From contig NC_065884.2 in NCBI RefSeq assembly GCF_932274485.2, positions 33,375,540 through 33,439,539 on the forward strand: a stretch of 64,000 nt of DNA. Direction: 5' to 3'. Numbering within the stretch: position 1 is the first letter of the stretch; every line of letters begins with the position of its first letter. This DNA is from Patella vulgata. Its lineage: Eukaryota > Mollusca > Gastropoda > Patellidae. This document shows, piece after piece, positions 46,575 through 57,608 of this stretch. Both the position numbers and the translations under genes were made by a program. Below the pieces are notes generated by a model. That model ran no database searches. It was given only the letters and a program-made list of their open reading frames with translations, and had not been told where the DNA came from.

Positions 46575-46625
46575 AGGCGACGTTTCGTAGAGTATTCTCT
46601 CAACGTTATCAAGCTAATACAGTAA
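46575..46625 (-). ncRNA. Degenerate hammerhead-like motif of PLE1
   Basis: On the minus strand: TTGATAA (46606-46612, against CTGANGA), one extra base, a stem-loop of about 18 bases whose ends GTTGAGA and CTCTAC mostly pair, then GAAAC and GTC. Two core positions differ from the active consensus, so cleavage is unlikely. Position and order match the terminal-repeat ribozyme of Penelope-like elements. Confidence 0.5.
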
Positions 46626-47232
46626 AACAGGTATGAGGCAAATATATATAGACAAAATACAACAACATAACCGAAACCATACATAGCAACAACATGATCA
46701 AAGGCCTACACCAACACTTATTAAGATATACAATAGCAGATAGAGAGTTAATTAACTTATAGTCCATGGCCAGTGAGGATGTCTTAACAACAAAAATGGA
46801 AACCATACCTTAAAACAATTAGATCAAAGGGTTGTGACACAATTTGGTAACAATATACAAAAGTAAGAAAAGAAACCCCTATGTTAAACGATCAATAAGC
46901 TGACTAAGTAGTTGCGATATTAACCGAATATGGGAGGTGATTATTATTATAGTTAAGACAATAAATTAAGGCAATGGAGTATATACAACAGATAAATGTT
47001 ACATGATGAAGGGTAGATTAAATATAACTGTTATTTCATTGCACATATCTATTAACACTTGTAATTTTATGATAGGATAATTAGATATGCAATAGAGTTA
47101 TAGATTTAATGTAAAAACAAAAACAATTTTATAACAATGAATATAGCACGATAGTAAATACAATAACTAGTCAAAAGAAAACACACAGCACACTTGTACA
47201 GTTTATAAGGAGTGGTGGAACCATGCTATTAT

Positions 47233-49503
47233 TTAAATTAGTTGATCATACGCATTGGGCAAAAATATCCCTGTATCACGGTTAAGATCTGGGCTGTTCC
47301 TTCTGATTTGTATTGCCTCCATTATCTTCCGTGTCTTTTCTATTGGGAGATTAGATGCCAGAGTTTCGTATGACTCAATTCTGTGTCCAGGGTTGGTCTG
47401 GAGATGTTGTGCAACAGCTGAGTTAGTGATGGACGACTTGGACTTGTGCTGGCTTATTCTTTTGTCTAGGGGTTGTCTAGTTTCACCGATGTAAGTACTA
47501 AGACAAGAGCAGGCAACTTTATAGACACACTCTTTCTGGGGCGGGGGTTTATTCGGGAGGAGCTTACCATTAGCTTTCAGGATATCTTTAAGTGTTCGGC
47601 CCTTGGAGAAGGTGACCTGGATACCTATTGGGATGAGGATTCTCCTTAGGTGGTATGTGAGCGTCCCTTGAAACGGTATGGTGATTCTTATAGGTGGTTT
47701 TTCTGGTTTGGTTTTTCCCGGATCTGTAGGGGTGTCAATGGTGGTTTTAATGGTCTTTTTAACAAATTGTAGAGGGTAGTTGTTCAGGTTTGTAAGGGCT
47801 TCTTCGATGTGGTCTAATTCTTTTTGGAGATGTTCTTTGTCACAGATGTTGACAGCATGGCGGGCTAAAGTTGCTATGGTTGCTTTCTTAACACTGTGTG
47901 GGTGGTGGGAATAGAAGTTAATGTACTGGTCAGTATGTGTTGGTTTTCTATAAACACTTGTTGTGAGCCTACCTTCTGTTTTCTTAACTAGTACATCCAG
48001 GAATGGGAGGCATTGGTTTTCTTCTGTTTCTATTGTAAATTTAATTCTGCCATTTTGGTTGTTGAGGTGATGGAGCAAGGCGGTGTGGTCTTCGTTCTGA
48101 CGGAGAATTACAAAGACATCATCGACTTTACGGAGCCAAATTGTGGGTTGGATGGGTGAGGTGGAAAGAGCCCTCTCTTCAAAATCGGTCATATAGATTT
48201 CACTTAGAACTGGGGATAGGGGACTGCCCATTGGTAGACCGTGAATTTGTTCGTAGTAATTGTCCCCCCAAGAGAAATAAGTGGATTCTATGCAGGATTT
48301 AGTTAAGTTGACTATATCTTCTATGGTGAGATTGGTATCCAGTGAGTTCTCCATTGAAGTGAGTCTGTATCGTAGTGCTTCTAAGGCTTTATCTCGGGGG
48401 ATATTAGTAAAGAGGTCAATAACATCGTACGATAGGATAAGTGTATCTTTAGGGAGGTCTCTAAGTTTTTCGCAGAAATCTTTAGAATCTTTGATAAAGG
48501 ATGCAGCTTCCTTGCCTAATGGGGAAAGAAGGTTCGACAGGTACTGTGCAGTGTTATAATATACGGAATCTCTGGAGCATACTAGCAGTCTGGCTTTAAT
48601 GGGGTTCTTATGTGTTTTAATGGTGGCTCTAGCATATGGTGGTCTAGGATGGGACGGCTTAAGTTTGTAAAATAGGGAAGGTGTGAGTCTCTTCTCGTCT
48701 TTGAGCTTAACTAGTTGTGCGGTATGGCTGTCATTGAAGGTGTTAGTTGGGTATTTCCTAATCTTCCTATAGGTAGTGCGATCATTGAGAAGGTGGGAAA
48801 CAGTATTTTGGTAGTCGTTCTTATCCATTATGACTGTAGATTTTCCTTTGTCAGCTGCTACTATGGTAATGTTTTTGTCTTTCTTCAAATCCTGCAGGGC
48901 AATCTTATGGGACTTCTTAAGATTGTTGGCATCTCGTTGCGTCTTGGATTTGGTGATAAGGTCAGCTATCTGGTGTCGGATAAAATCAATCTTGCCACCG
49001 GGGGCTAGTTGTCTCAGACCTCTCTCAATATTGGCGATGAGCAGATCTTGGTTGGCTGGCTGGTTGGTTGGCGTAAACTGTAAACCTCTGGAAAGAAGTG
49101 AAATCTGGTCCTCAGTTAGGTTCTGGCTACTGAGGTTGATAACTGTTTTTGTAAGGTAATCTTCTTTGGGATTCTTGGTGGTAGGGGGGACCTGTTTGGC
49201 GATTTTAAGGTTTTCAAACTTCTTCACCTGGTTAGTTCGTGTTGTCTCTCTAAGGTGGTCTAGTGACTTCAGCTGTTTGGACCTGAGTTGTGTGTAGTCT
49301 TCTTCGGACACCAGATCCCTAAGTTGAGACAGTTTTTGTTCATATTGGTTGTGAAGCCGATGTTTGGTGTTTCTGTGGTACTGTATCCGTTCTCTAATGA
49401 GGCTTTGACTGGCTCGTTCGATTATTCTGCTAGCTGCTGCTGACTGGACCGGGGGCTTGAGACGCAGACCTTTGGGGATGATGTTGCTGTCTCTGCATCG
49501 CAT
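47233..49503 (-). CDS. Penelope-like reverse transcriptase with GIY-YIG endonuclease
   Basis: 756 residues from the first ATG; the true start is probably further upstream and lost. N-terminal 'CRDSNIIPKGLRLKPP' and a helical, basic region; reverse transcriptase blocks 'TIVAADKGKSTVIMD' (about 213-227), 'LSYDVIDLFTNIP' (357-369, catalytic D360), 'HGLPMGSPLSP' (421-431) and 'RKVDDVFVIL' (458-467), the catalytic pair at D461-D462 preceded by Val. A linker with 'CVYKVACSC' leads into the endonuclease: 'YIGET' (671-675), R681 and the conserved Glu in 'KIMEAIQI' (E729). The product copies element RNA onto nicked DNA in the nucleus. The frame is uninterrupted, so this copy is fairly young; the truncated 5' end makes it unlikely to move by itself. 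Confidence 0.93.
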   Translation of the reverse strand: MRCRDSNIIPKGLRLKPPVQSAAASRIIERASQSLIRERIQYHRNTKHRLHNQYEQKLSQLRDLVSEEDYTQLRSKQLKSLDHLRETTRTNQVKKFENLKIAKQVPPTTKNPKEDYLTKTVINLSSQNLTEDQISLLSRGLQFTPTNQPANQDLLIANIERGLRQLAPGGKIDFIRHQIADLITKSKTQRDANNLKKSHKIALQDLKKDKNITIVAADKGKSTVIMDKNDYQNTVSHLLNDRTTYRKIRKYPTNTFNDSHTAQLVKLKDEKRLTPSLFYKLKPSHPRPPYARATIKTHKNPIKARLLVCSRDSVYYNTAQYLSNLLSPLGKEAASFIKDSKDFCEKLRDLPKDTLILSYDVIDLFTNIPRDKALEALRYRLTSMENSLDTNLTIEDIVNLTKSCIESTYFSWGDNYYEQIHGLPMGSPLSPVLSEIYMTDFEERALSTSPIQPTIWLRKVDDVFVILRQNEDHTALLHHLNNQNGRIKFTIETEENQCLPFLDVLVKKTEGRLTTSVYRKPTHTDQYINFYSHHPHSVKKATIATLARHAVNICDKEHLQKELDHIEEALTNLNNYPLQFVKKTIKTTIDTPTDPGKTKPEKPPIRITIPFQGTLTYHLRRILIPIGIQVTFSKGRTLKDILKANGKLLPNKPPPQKECVYKVACSCLSTYIGETRQPLDKRISQHKSKSSITNSAVAQHLQTNPGHRIESYETLASNLPIEKTRKIMEAIQIRRNSPDLNRDTGIFLPNAYDQLI

Positions 49504-49573
49504 CAGAAAAGTAAGATTGCACTTGGACTTAACATATTTACCTCCTAATCTATTATAAATGTTTCATTTCATT

Positions 49574-49605
49574 GGGCGTATGTTTTGTTGCCTGGCAACC
49601 TATCT
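49574..49605 (+). mobile_element. Family A copy A5, 3' end
   Basis: GGGCGTATG followed by 'ttttgttgcctggcaacc' and 'tatctt' is the same 3' block as at 40250-40276. It completes the element begun at 45442. From 49606 to 50214 nothing is recognised. Confidence 0.8.
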
Positions 49606-50214
49606 TTTTTTTCTTTCTATACAGGAAGTATAAACATTAAATCTGTCAAAAGTTAAAATTGTAATGTGAACAGTTAATCAATATTGAATACATATTTTAA
49701 CTTTTAAACCTGTCCCAAATGGCTGTAGAAGACACCTACGGAACTTAGAAGTTCAAGGAATTTGGGGTAGGGTAGTGTACGTGTATTTTGTTAATATTTA
49801 TTGCCGAATTTTAAACACTGGTCTGCAGAAACCTGAATTATACTCTTTCTTCAAATTGCGATAACTCGACTGGAGCAGGGTTTGCGATAAAAATGGAAAT
49901 CGTTTTATTTGCAGCTTGACCGGTTCTAACATAAAAAATAAAATCGTTGTCACTAACCTTCAACAGCATGAACATTTGTGTCGAAAGTTACGAAATTTGT
50001 CACTTTTCGTGTCGAATTTCAGTTTCTTAAGTGTTGGGATTTCGCCCGTATATTCCAGACATGTCTTGCGCTATTTTCCAAATTTCCGGCCAGGAATATG
50101 CCCAATCCGACATCAAGATATGATGAATAATATTCAGAATTTCAAAATTAATATAGTAACCTGAGTGTATAACTACCACTCATCCAGATAATTGTTGATA
50201 ATAGGCTGGATTGA

Positions 50215-50509
50215 TTAGGTAATTAAGTGATCAGCATATTTATCGTATTATATCGTCTATACACCTACATTGTTTACCTGCTTAATCTGTCTTGCTTGAC
50301 TGACTTATTACTTTGTCGGGAAATTCGTCAATCTAATCTTGAACAGAAGTCATTGCTTCTTTTTTCTCGGACTTTTCATCAATCCAATAAGCGTGAGTAT
50401 CAACCTTATCTACGTGATTACCTCGGTGGTTTCTCCACTGCCGGAAAATTTAATCTCACTGATATCAACCAACAGCACGTAGAAACTAGTCCTTGATGTC
50501 ACATATTAT
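50215..50509 (+). repeat. Interspersed family F, left piece
   Basis: It matches the reverse complement of 43415-43690. It ends at CCTAATAGT, after which the fold-back element is inserted. The family F sequence continues at 52775-52795 with 'aacaccccaaatcaat'. Confidence 0.85.
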
Positions 50510-50518
50510 CCTAATAGT

Positions 50519-52765
50519 GGCACTATTGCACTTTCGTACATCTACCAGTTCCCGTGGTCGTAGGTACTTGAAATTTTCAGAGGATGTTAAGGGGGGCTAG
50601 CAATGACCACACACCAAATTTCAGCCGAATCGATCAATAACGTTTTATTTTACCGACCTTTTAATTTCTAACGAGAGAGAACTTCATCCGTTTGACGCCA
50701 TTTACTTTGTTTACTATTTAGACTCGAATAACAAGACACTAAGACAGAAACTGACACACTGCACTAGCTGCCTAACACTGCAGTTCATAAAAATTAATAT
50801 AATTTTCGTATACTTTAATTTTTGCGCGAAGCCACCATTTTCTATTAAATAATATTTGGTGTTGATCAGTGGATTGGCCTTTAGGTGTGACTATTGCCGT
50901 GACCTTGATTTTGACCTTGAGTCCCAACTTCCCATCCATATTGGGGCCTTTGCGTTTATGCTTGCCGTGGCCTTATTTCTTAATGTATTATCAGAAATTA
51001 ATGTTCGAGGTGAAAGCAGAGACGACGTCCTTCAGAAAAGATAATTGGGTCAAAGTCGTAGGTCAAGGTCATCTTACAGAAAACTAAACTCAAACTTTTC
51101 AAAGTCATTTTTGGGACATTACGACCTTGACCCCGTAACCATTTTCGAAGGCTATCACCTTGGCTTGAACCATCGACGTTTACTTTGGTCCTGTCGCAAA
51201 CTGTTCGGTCAGAAAAGGGTCAAACGCAAGGGGCCCGTGTCCGAAAGGAAGTCAATGGGCTTGGTCAATGTGAAAGGTCGTGGTGACCTCCACTAGTCAC
51301 CTTTAACCATCCGTAACCTTGACTTTGACCATGAGTCCAAACTTTCCATCCATCTCGGGCCCTTTGCGTGTATGCTTGCCGTGGCCTTATTTCTAACTGT
51401 ATTATCAAAGTTAATGTTCGAGGTGAAAGCAGAGACGATGTCGTCCAGAAAAGATAATTGGGTTAAAGTCGTAGGTCAAGGTCATCTTACAGAAAACTAA
51501 ACTCAAACTTTTCAAAGTCATTTTTGGGACATTTGACCTTGACTTACGACCTTGACACCGTAACCATTTTCGAAGGCTATCACCTTGGCGTGAACCATCG
51601 ACGTTTACTTTGGTCCTGTCGCAAACTGTTCGGTCAGAAAAGGGTCAAACGCAAAGGGCCCATGTCCGAAAGGAAGTCAATGGCCGTGGTCAATGTGAAA
51701 GGTCGTGGTGACCTCCACTAGTCACCTTTAACCATCCGTGATTTTGACGTTGACCTTGAGTCCAAACTTCCCATCCATCTCGGGCCCTTTGCGTGTATGC
51801 TTTCCGTGGCCTTATATCTAACTGTATTATCAAAGTTAATGTTCGAGGTGAAAGCAGAGACGATGTCCTCCAGAAAAGATAAGTGGGTCAAAATCGTAGG
51901 TCAAGGTCATCTTACAGAAAACTAAACTCAAACTTTTCAAAGTCATTTTTGGGACATTTGACCTTGACTTACGACCTTGACCCCATAACCATTTTCGAAG
52001 GCTATCGCCTTGGCTTGAACCATCGATGTTTACTTTGGTCCTGTCGCAAACTGCGTTTGACCGTTTTCTAAACGAGCAGTGTGTGTCAGGACCAAAATAA
52101 ACGTCGATAGTTCAAGTCAAGGTGATAGCCTTCGAAAATGGTTACGGGGTCAAGGTCGTAAGTCAAGGTCAAATGTCCCAAAAATGACTTTGAAAAGTTT
52201 GAGTTTAGTTTTCTGTAAGATGACCTTGACCTACGACTTTGACCCAATTATCTTTTCTGAAGGACGTTGTCTCTGCTTTCACCTCGAACATTAACTTTGA
52301 TAATACAGTAAGAAATAAGGCCACGGCAAGCATAAACGCAAAGGCCCCGATATGGATGAGAAGATTAGACTCAAGGTCAAAATCAAGGTCACTGCAATAT
52401 TCACACCTAACGGCCAATCCACTGATCAACACCAAATAGTATTTTATAAAAAATGGTGGCTTCGCGCAAAAATTAAGTATACGAAAATTATATTAATTTT
52501 TATGAACTGCAGTGTTAGACAGCTAGTGCAGTGTGTCGGTTTCCGTCTTAGTGTCTTGTTATTAAATAGTAAACAAAGCAAATGGCGTCAAACGGATGAA
52601 GTTCTCTTTCGTTAGAAATTAAAAGGTCGGTAAAATAAAAAAGTTATTGATCGATTCAGCTGAAATTTGGTGTGTGGTCATTGCTAGCCCCCCTTAACAT
52701 CCTCTGAAAATTTCAAGTGCCTACGACCACGGGAACTGGTAGAGGTACGAAAGTGCAATAGCGCC
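50519..52765. mobile_element. Fold-back transposon with 9-bp target duplication (MULE- or Merlin-like)
   Basis: The ends are GGCACTATTGCAC and its inverted partner GGCGCTATTGCAC, and the inverted repeats continue for about 550 bp on each side. CCTAATAGT is duplicated at 50510-50518 and 52766-52774. The left part contains three direct copies of a unit of about 415-424 bp ('gtgaaagcagagacga' near 51011, 51426 and 51850); the right part contains one in inverse orientation. Nine-base duplications with long inverted repeats are usual in Mutator-like elements; Merlin is the alternative. No transposase frame is present, so it is non-autonomous. The unit carries many TCAAGGTCA motifs. Confidence 0.88.
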
Positions 52766-52795
52766 CCTAATAGTATATATAACACCCCAAATCAA

Positions 52796-53764
52796 TGGAC
52801 AGGGATGTGCCTACTATTACAATTACCGGGCGGCACCGCCCAGCACCAATATCGTCCGCCCGGCAAAAATATCTTGAAGCAGATTTCCGCCCACCTCCAT
52901 TTTCTTGTAAATAAAGATAAATCTAAATTGGTAAAAGTGTTTTTGTTTGTTGCTTTTAACCTTGTAAATGGAATAAATTATTTTGACTCGTGTCAAACTG
53001 ACCTCGTATCATAAGACATCTAATACGTTTTCGACGAAATAATATTTTACTTTCGATTTCTTATTTGACGCGCAGAGTTATCTGATATTTAGACTCTTTT
53101 AACTGGTCACATCAGTGCGACGTAACTATCACGACTGGTTAAACTAGCCTACTGCACCGTCATTGTTTAAAATTAGCACTAGGGCTTTACGCAGGCTACT
53201 AGCGCAGTACATATGGATTTATAAATATCGTAATATGAATCCGTCTTATTTCTTCGAAATCAGGAGGCCCACAATTTCTTGTAAGTCCGCGACACGTATA
53301 TTCGTGCACTATAAATTGTAATATCCGTATCCACGTAAATTCCACCAAATAAATATAGGCATCATGCCTTCATGGTACCAAACTAAAACTTGCGTTTTAA
53401 ATGAATACTTCGCTGTTGAGGTGTTGAATTCCGGTTATAAAATATCTGTAATACGGTTATAATTTGATTATCAAAAGACGATTTCACACATGTGCGTGTA
53501 TGACATTATATTACATGAACCTCGTGCGGCGGACATGTAACGCCCCCCCCCCCCTCCTGAAATTCCTTTCTCACGTCACGTCTATTAATTGCGCTAAAAA
53601 TTATAATATATGACATATTTCCCCGACCTAATTATTTGATTTGGTCATATTTTCCAGTAAATTATTCACAGCCGTTATTTCTGGAAATTGTTTTAAACTT
53701 TTTAAATGATTAAATAAACCAGACGAGCCGTGTGCACTCCATTCCAGCCACGTGACGTTACGGT
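52796..53764. other. No gene recognised
   Basis: Contains a run of 14 C near 53526-53540 and a short GC-rich hairpin ('gggcggcaccgccc') near 52832. Nothing else is supported. Confidence 0.4.
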
Positions 53765-53905
53765 AGAATTAGGTCAGATGACTTGGAGGACACGTGTTTT
53801 TTTATTTAGATATAAATACTTCATAATGTTATGATAGAATTAAGTCAAATGACTTGGGGGACACACGTTTTATTTATTTAGATATAAATACTTCATAATG
53901 CTATA
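53765..53905 (+). repeat. 71-bp tandem duplication with E-box and TATA-like motif
   Basis: Two units starting at 53765 and 53836. Each has 'agaatta(g)gtca(g/a)atgactt' and 'tttagatataaatacttcat'; the first has CACGTG, the second CACACG at the same place. TATAAATA is present in both. There is no gene immediately downstream, so a promoter role is not shown. Confidence 0.8.
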
Positions 53906-54784
53906 AACTAGTGACAGACAGATGAAAACGTGCAAAGACGGTGTGAAATTCATTGTTATAAAATTGGCTGCTAGTGCTACTTGACTGCCAACTAGCTGAG
54001 TAACCGCACGACAATGGACCGTATACGTTCCATGGTACCACTACGACTGAACGAATGCCGACTTGTGTTTTCGATAGAAAAATGCAGTCACAAGAACTCA
54101 GGAAAGAAACAAAACAATAAATTCCTATTTTAGAATATGCCCTGGATTACGCAGGTATACAAGAGCAGTTTTAGTGTCAACATCGGCAAATTCCGTTGTC
54201 ATATTCTTAAATAAATTACCACAGCTTAAGATGCCCTAGTTCTTATTTGTGTTCTACGGCAATTTCGCTAAATACTATAACGCCGTTGTGAATTTTGACA
54301 GCTGGGAGTCACTCATGAAATTGCGCATTTTCGATCGGAAAAAAACGGTAATTTTCTGCCGAAGATTACCGCCCGGCATGAAGATTTTTCTGGGCACATC
54401 CCTGAATGGACAGTCATTATACATTTCAAAACCTCTGTCTATTGTTAGCTATTAAACCTTTAACTTATTTTCCATAATGGAACTACTTCTTTTAAGACGC
54501 CATATATAAATTCCCATCTACAGTAGCACTTTCCCGCGATCTCGATTATCACACGAAAGTCGCTTACTATGTAAGGCAGTGCTTACTACGAACCTACTCT
54601 ATGTGTTATATGTTAACGGTCACGTACGCCATACGCCAAAGATATGTATGCCTTTTACAAGTGATTTAACTATCAATGTGATTTTAAATACCATTTTACG
54701 AAAATGATTTAACATCACCACAAATAATTCTTATTTCGGACCTCTTTCTTCATTTGCTGACGTACAAACGAAGACTCGTAATTT

Positions 54785-55075
54785 GGGGGGAATATTACTG
54801 CCGTGAATTTGATTGAAACGGGCACGGGTCAGCAAATTTCATTCTATCGTATTATGAAAACACATAATTTTGTAGGAATATTACTGACATAAATTTGAAT
54901 ACCATACGGGAATTAAATATGAATAAGCAGTTGCCATGCAAGATACACCCACATTTTGCAAGAGATTGACAGAGAACAAGCTAAATAAAAAGCGATTTTT
55001 TGTACAATCAGGGACCATCATCCAGTATGTTACAGTCTGACATGCGACAATATCAAAAGGAACCAAGATCTTTGA
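54785..55075 (-). repeat. Two minus-strand repeat fragments
   Basis: 54785-54930 is the inverted relative of 42680-42835. 54950-55075 is a reverse-complement piece of a family A core unit ('caagatctttgagata' against 'aaagatctcggttcc'). Bases 53906-54784 before it contain no recognised feature. Confidence 0.65.
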
Positions 55076-55084
55076 GATATAAAA

Positions 55085-55473
55085 GTATATAATATATTAT
55101 AGCACGGCCCATTTTTTGCTGAAAACCAAATAAAACCTACTAAATAAACTTTATTTCAGAGAAAACCAATTCAAAAAGGAATTGGATCATATATTAAGTT
55201 TAATTTCTATAAAGCATGGGGATATCATAAGTAAGTTAATTTGATGTTTTTGTAGCATATACTATATTAGATGAGATCGAAAGAGCGTTTTAGATTAGAG
55301 GTTACAGAACCACACGTAAGGTGGAATATATAAGTCGAACAGAACTGTTCTTCAGACTGAAAGGTGATGCCAATCATTAAATTTGACAGAGTTAATGCTG
55401 TCAAGACTTTCTAGGGAGAAATAGCTATGACTGAAAGGCGACACTAATCATTAAATTTTACTGAGTTGGTGCT
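55085..55473 (+). repeat. Left arm of a broken inverted duplication
   Basis: It matches the reverse complement of 59862-60232 almost throughout (for example 'gcacggcccattttttgctg', 'ggggatatcataagtaagtt'). It breaks at 'tttactgagt', where the right arm continues without interruption, so 55474-57165 is inserted material. Confidence 0.88.
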
Positions 55474-55699
55474 GTCAGACTTTCTAGTCCAAAATAGCTC
55501 TTTGGAATTAATGTATTGGTTAGAAATTTGGGCATTTACCTGTGACAATAATTTTAGCGATATTTAAGGATATAGAATAGTTGATGCATCATGCAATGGT
55601 CTGTATGTGTAAAAATGAAGCATATAGTTTCAACTTGGAAGAAATATTAGAAAATGGCTAACAAACAATCAGCATTGTTGACTATAAAACATTCTTGGT

Positions 55700-57095
55700 T
55701 ATTTTCTGCTTGAATGTGGACGTATATTGTCGTCGCCCCTGTCCGTCCGTCCGTCCGTCCACAATTGATTGTGAACAGTCTACAGGTTACAATTTTTATC
55801 CGATTTCAATGAAACTTGAAATATAGGTTTATCACCCTAAGATCTCAGTTCCTTTTGATATTTGCATGTATCGGACTGTAATTTCATGGATTATGGCCCC
55901 TGATTGTACAAAAAATCATGTTTTTAGCTTGTGAACACTGTAGAGGTCACAATTTTTATCCGATTTAGTTTAAACTTGAAATGTATGATTATAACCCAAA
56001 GATCTCGGTTCCTTTCGATATTCGCGCATATCGGAAATTAACTTCCTGAATTATGGCCCCTGATTTTCCGAAAAATCGCACTTTTAGCTTGTGGACCCTA
56101 TAGAGGTCATAATTTTTATCCGATTTAAAAAAACGTATTATTGTATCACCATTAAACCCTAAGGATGGCTGAGTTTGAATTTCATGAAAATCGGCCCAAA
56201 ACTGACAGACAAAATGGCCGCCCCTCGTTCTCAAATAGTGTAAAAATATGGTATATCAAGGTTGTGAACCCAATAGAGGTCACAATTTTTATTGTACGAA
56301 AAATATGGTATATCAAGGTTGTGAACCCAATAGAGGTCACAATTTTTATTGTACGAAAAATTGCGATTTTAGCTTGTGGACCCAATAGAGGTCATAAGTT
56401 TTATCTGATTGAGAAAAACTTATTATTAGATCACCATTAGACCCTAAGGATCACTGAGTTCGAATTTCGTGAAAATAGACCCAAAACTGACAGACAAAAT
56501 GGCCGCCGTTCGTTCTCAAATAGCGTAAAAATATGGTATATCAAGGTTGTGGACCCTATAGAGGTCACAATTTTTATCCGATTTTGTTGAAACTCGAAAT
56601 GTAAGTTTATAACCCAAAGATCTCGGTTCCTTTCGATATTCGTGCATATTGGACCGTAACTTCCTGAATTATGGCCCTGCATGGTACGAAAAATCGCGTT
56701 TTTAGCTTGTGGACCCTATAGAGGTCATAATTTTTATACGATTTAAAAAAACGTATTATTATATCACCGTTACACCCTAAGGATGGCTGAGTTCGAATTT
56801 CGTGAAAATCGGCCCAAAATTGACAGACAAAATGGCCACCCTTCGTTCTCAAATAGTGTAAAAATATGGTATATCAAGGTTGTGGACCCTATAGAGGTCA
56901 CAATTTTTATCTGATTTTGATGAAACTTGAAATGTAAGTTTATAACCCAAAGATCTCGGTTCCTTTCGATATTCGCGCATATCGGACAGTAACTTCCTGA
57001 ATTATGGCCCCTGATTGTACGAAAAATCACTTTCTTTTTAGCTTGTTCTCTATCCATCTCTCGAAAATATGGGCGTATCCTGTCTGGCAGCCGCT
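55700..57095 (+). mobile_element. Helentron-type element, family A, copy A6
   Basis: It begins 'tgtggacgtatattgtcgtc' (second half of the 5' hairpin) with a GTCC run. About eight core units of the 'attatggcccctgattgtac' subtype follow, with a local 60-bp duplication near 56240-56360. It ends at 'atgggcgtatcctgtctggc' plus 'agccgctgg'. It lies inside the left arm of the inverted duplication. Confidence 0.75.
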
Positions 57096-57165
57096 GGTAA
57101 GTTTTATTGCCCAATCAAGACCGTTACGTAATATCTAGGCCAGTGATCAACGAACTGTACTGTGC

Positions 57166-57260
57166 TTATAACCTGATAATACTTGTCCCATTTTGTTAAT
57201 CGAAATTAACACTAACATTGTATTAAAAGATGACAGTATGTTATTAGAAAATGTACATCA
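57166..57260 (+). repeat. Left arm of the inverted duplication, continued
   Basis: 'tgataatacttgtcccattt' to 'gaaaatgtacatcatatatt' matches the reverse complement of 59755-59860. After 57260 the arm is interrupted by a LINE fragment. Confidence 0.85.
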
Positions 57261-57275
57261 TATATTCATTATTTC

Positions 57276-57608
57276 ATGAATTGCAAAAAGAAAAACACAA
57301 GCATTTTAACAAACTATTTAGTTGTATGCAGCCCTAACCCCCTCAATGTCGACAGACTTCGATATCATATTTTGCCGCTAAAACATCGATATGTAAATAC
57401 AGAATTTGTGCTCCCGATTCACAAATGGAGAAGTAACAGAATATGTAAATTTTGTAACTGTGATGAAATTGAAGACAAGTTTCATGCTCTGTTAGTTTGT
57501 CCATCTTATAAGTATATCAGAGAAAAGTATATCAAAAAATACTATGGGTTAAAACCATTAATGTATAAATTGGCATTGCTATTAAAAAGTACTAGAGTTC
57601 AACATTGA
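57276..57608 (+). pseudogene. C-terminal scrap of a LINE ORF2
   Basis: A 110-codon frame includes 'RICKFCNCDEIEDKFHALL' followed by 'VCPSYKYIREKYI', the Cys-Cys-His-Cys cluster typical of the end of ORF2 in several LINE groups (L1/Tx1, L2, CR1). 'LRYHILPLKHRYVNTEFVLP' before it fits the same region. No reverse transcriptase is attached. It is unrelated in sequence to the LINE at 11516-16970. Confidence 0.7.

Larger units (their letters stand above)
46430..49573 (-). mobile_element. Penelope-like element (PLE1), 5'-truncated
   Basis: On the minus strand: a long frame (49503-47233) with reverse transcriptase and GIY-YIG endonuclease, about 600 bp of AT-rich 3' sequence, and a terminus-like block with a degenerate hammerhead core at 46575-46625. 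The reading frame stays open upstream of the first ATG to about 49554 with a plausible Penelope N-terminal sequence, so the 5' part, including its terminal repeat, is missing. It interrupts family A copy A5. Confidence 0.88.

Noticed and set aside
50856-52435. Several similar 60-80-codon frames
   Set aside because: They are the same chance frames in the direct and inverted units of the fold-back element; none is long or domain-bearing.
53526-53540. Run of 14 C as a regulatory signal
   Set aside because: A single homopolymer run without neighbours; possibly also a sequencing-length artefact.
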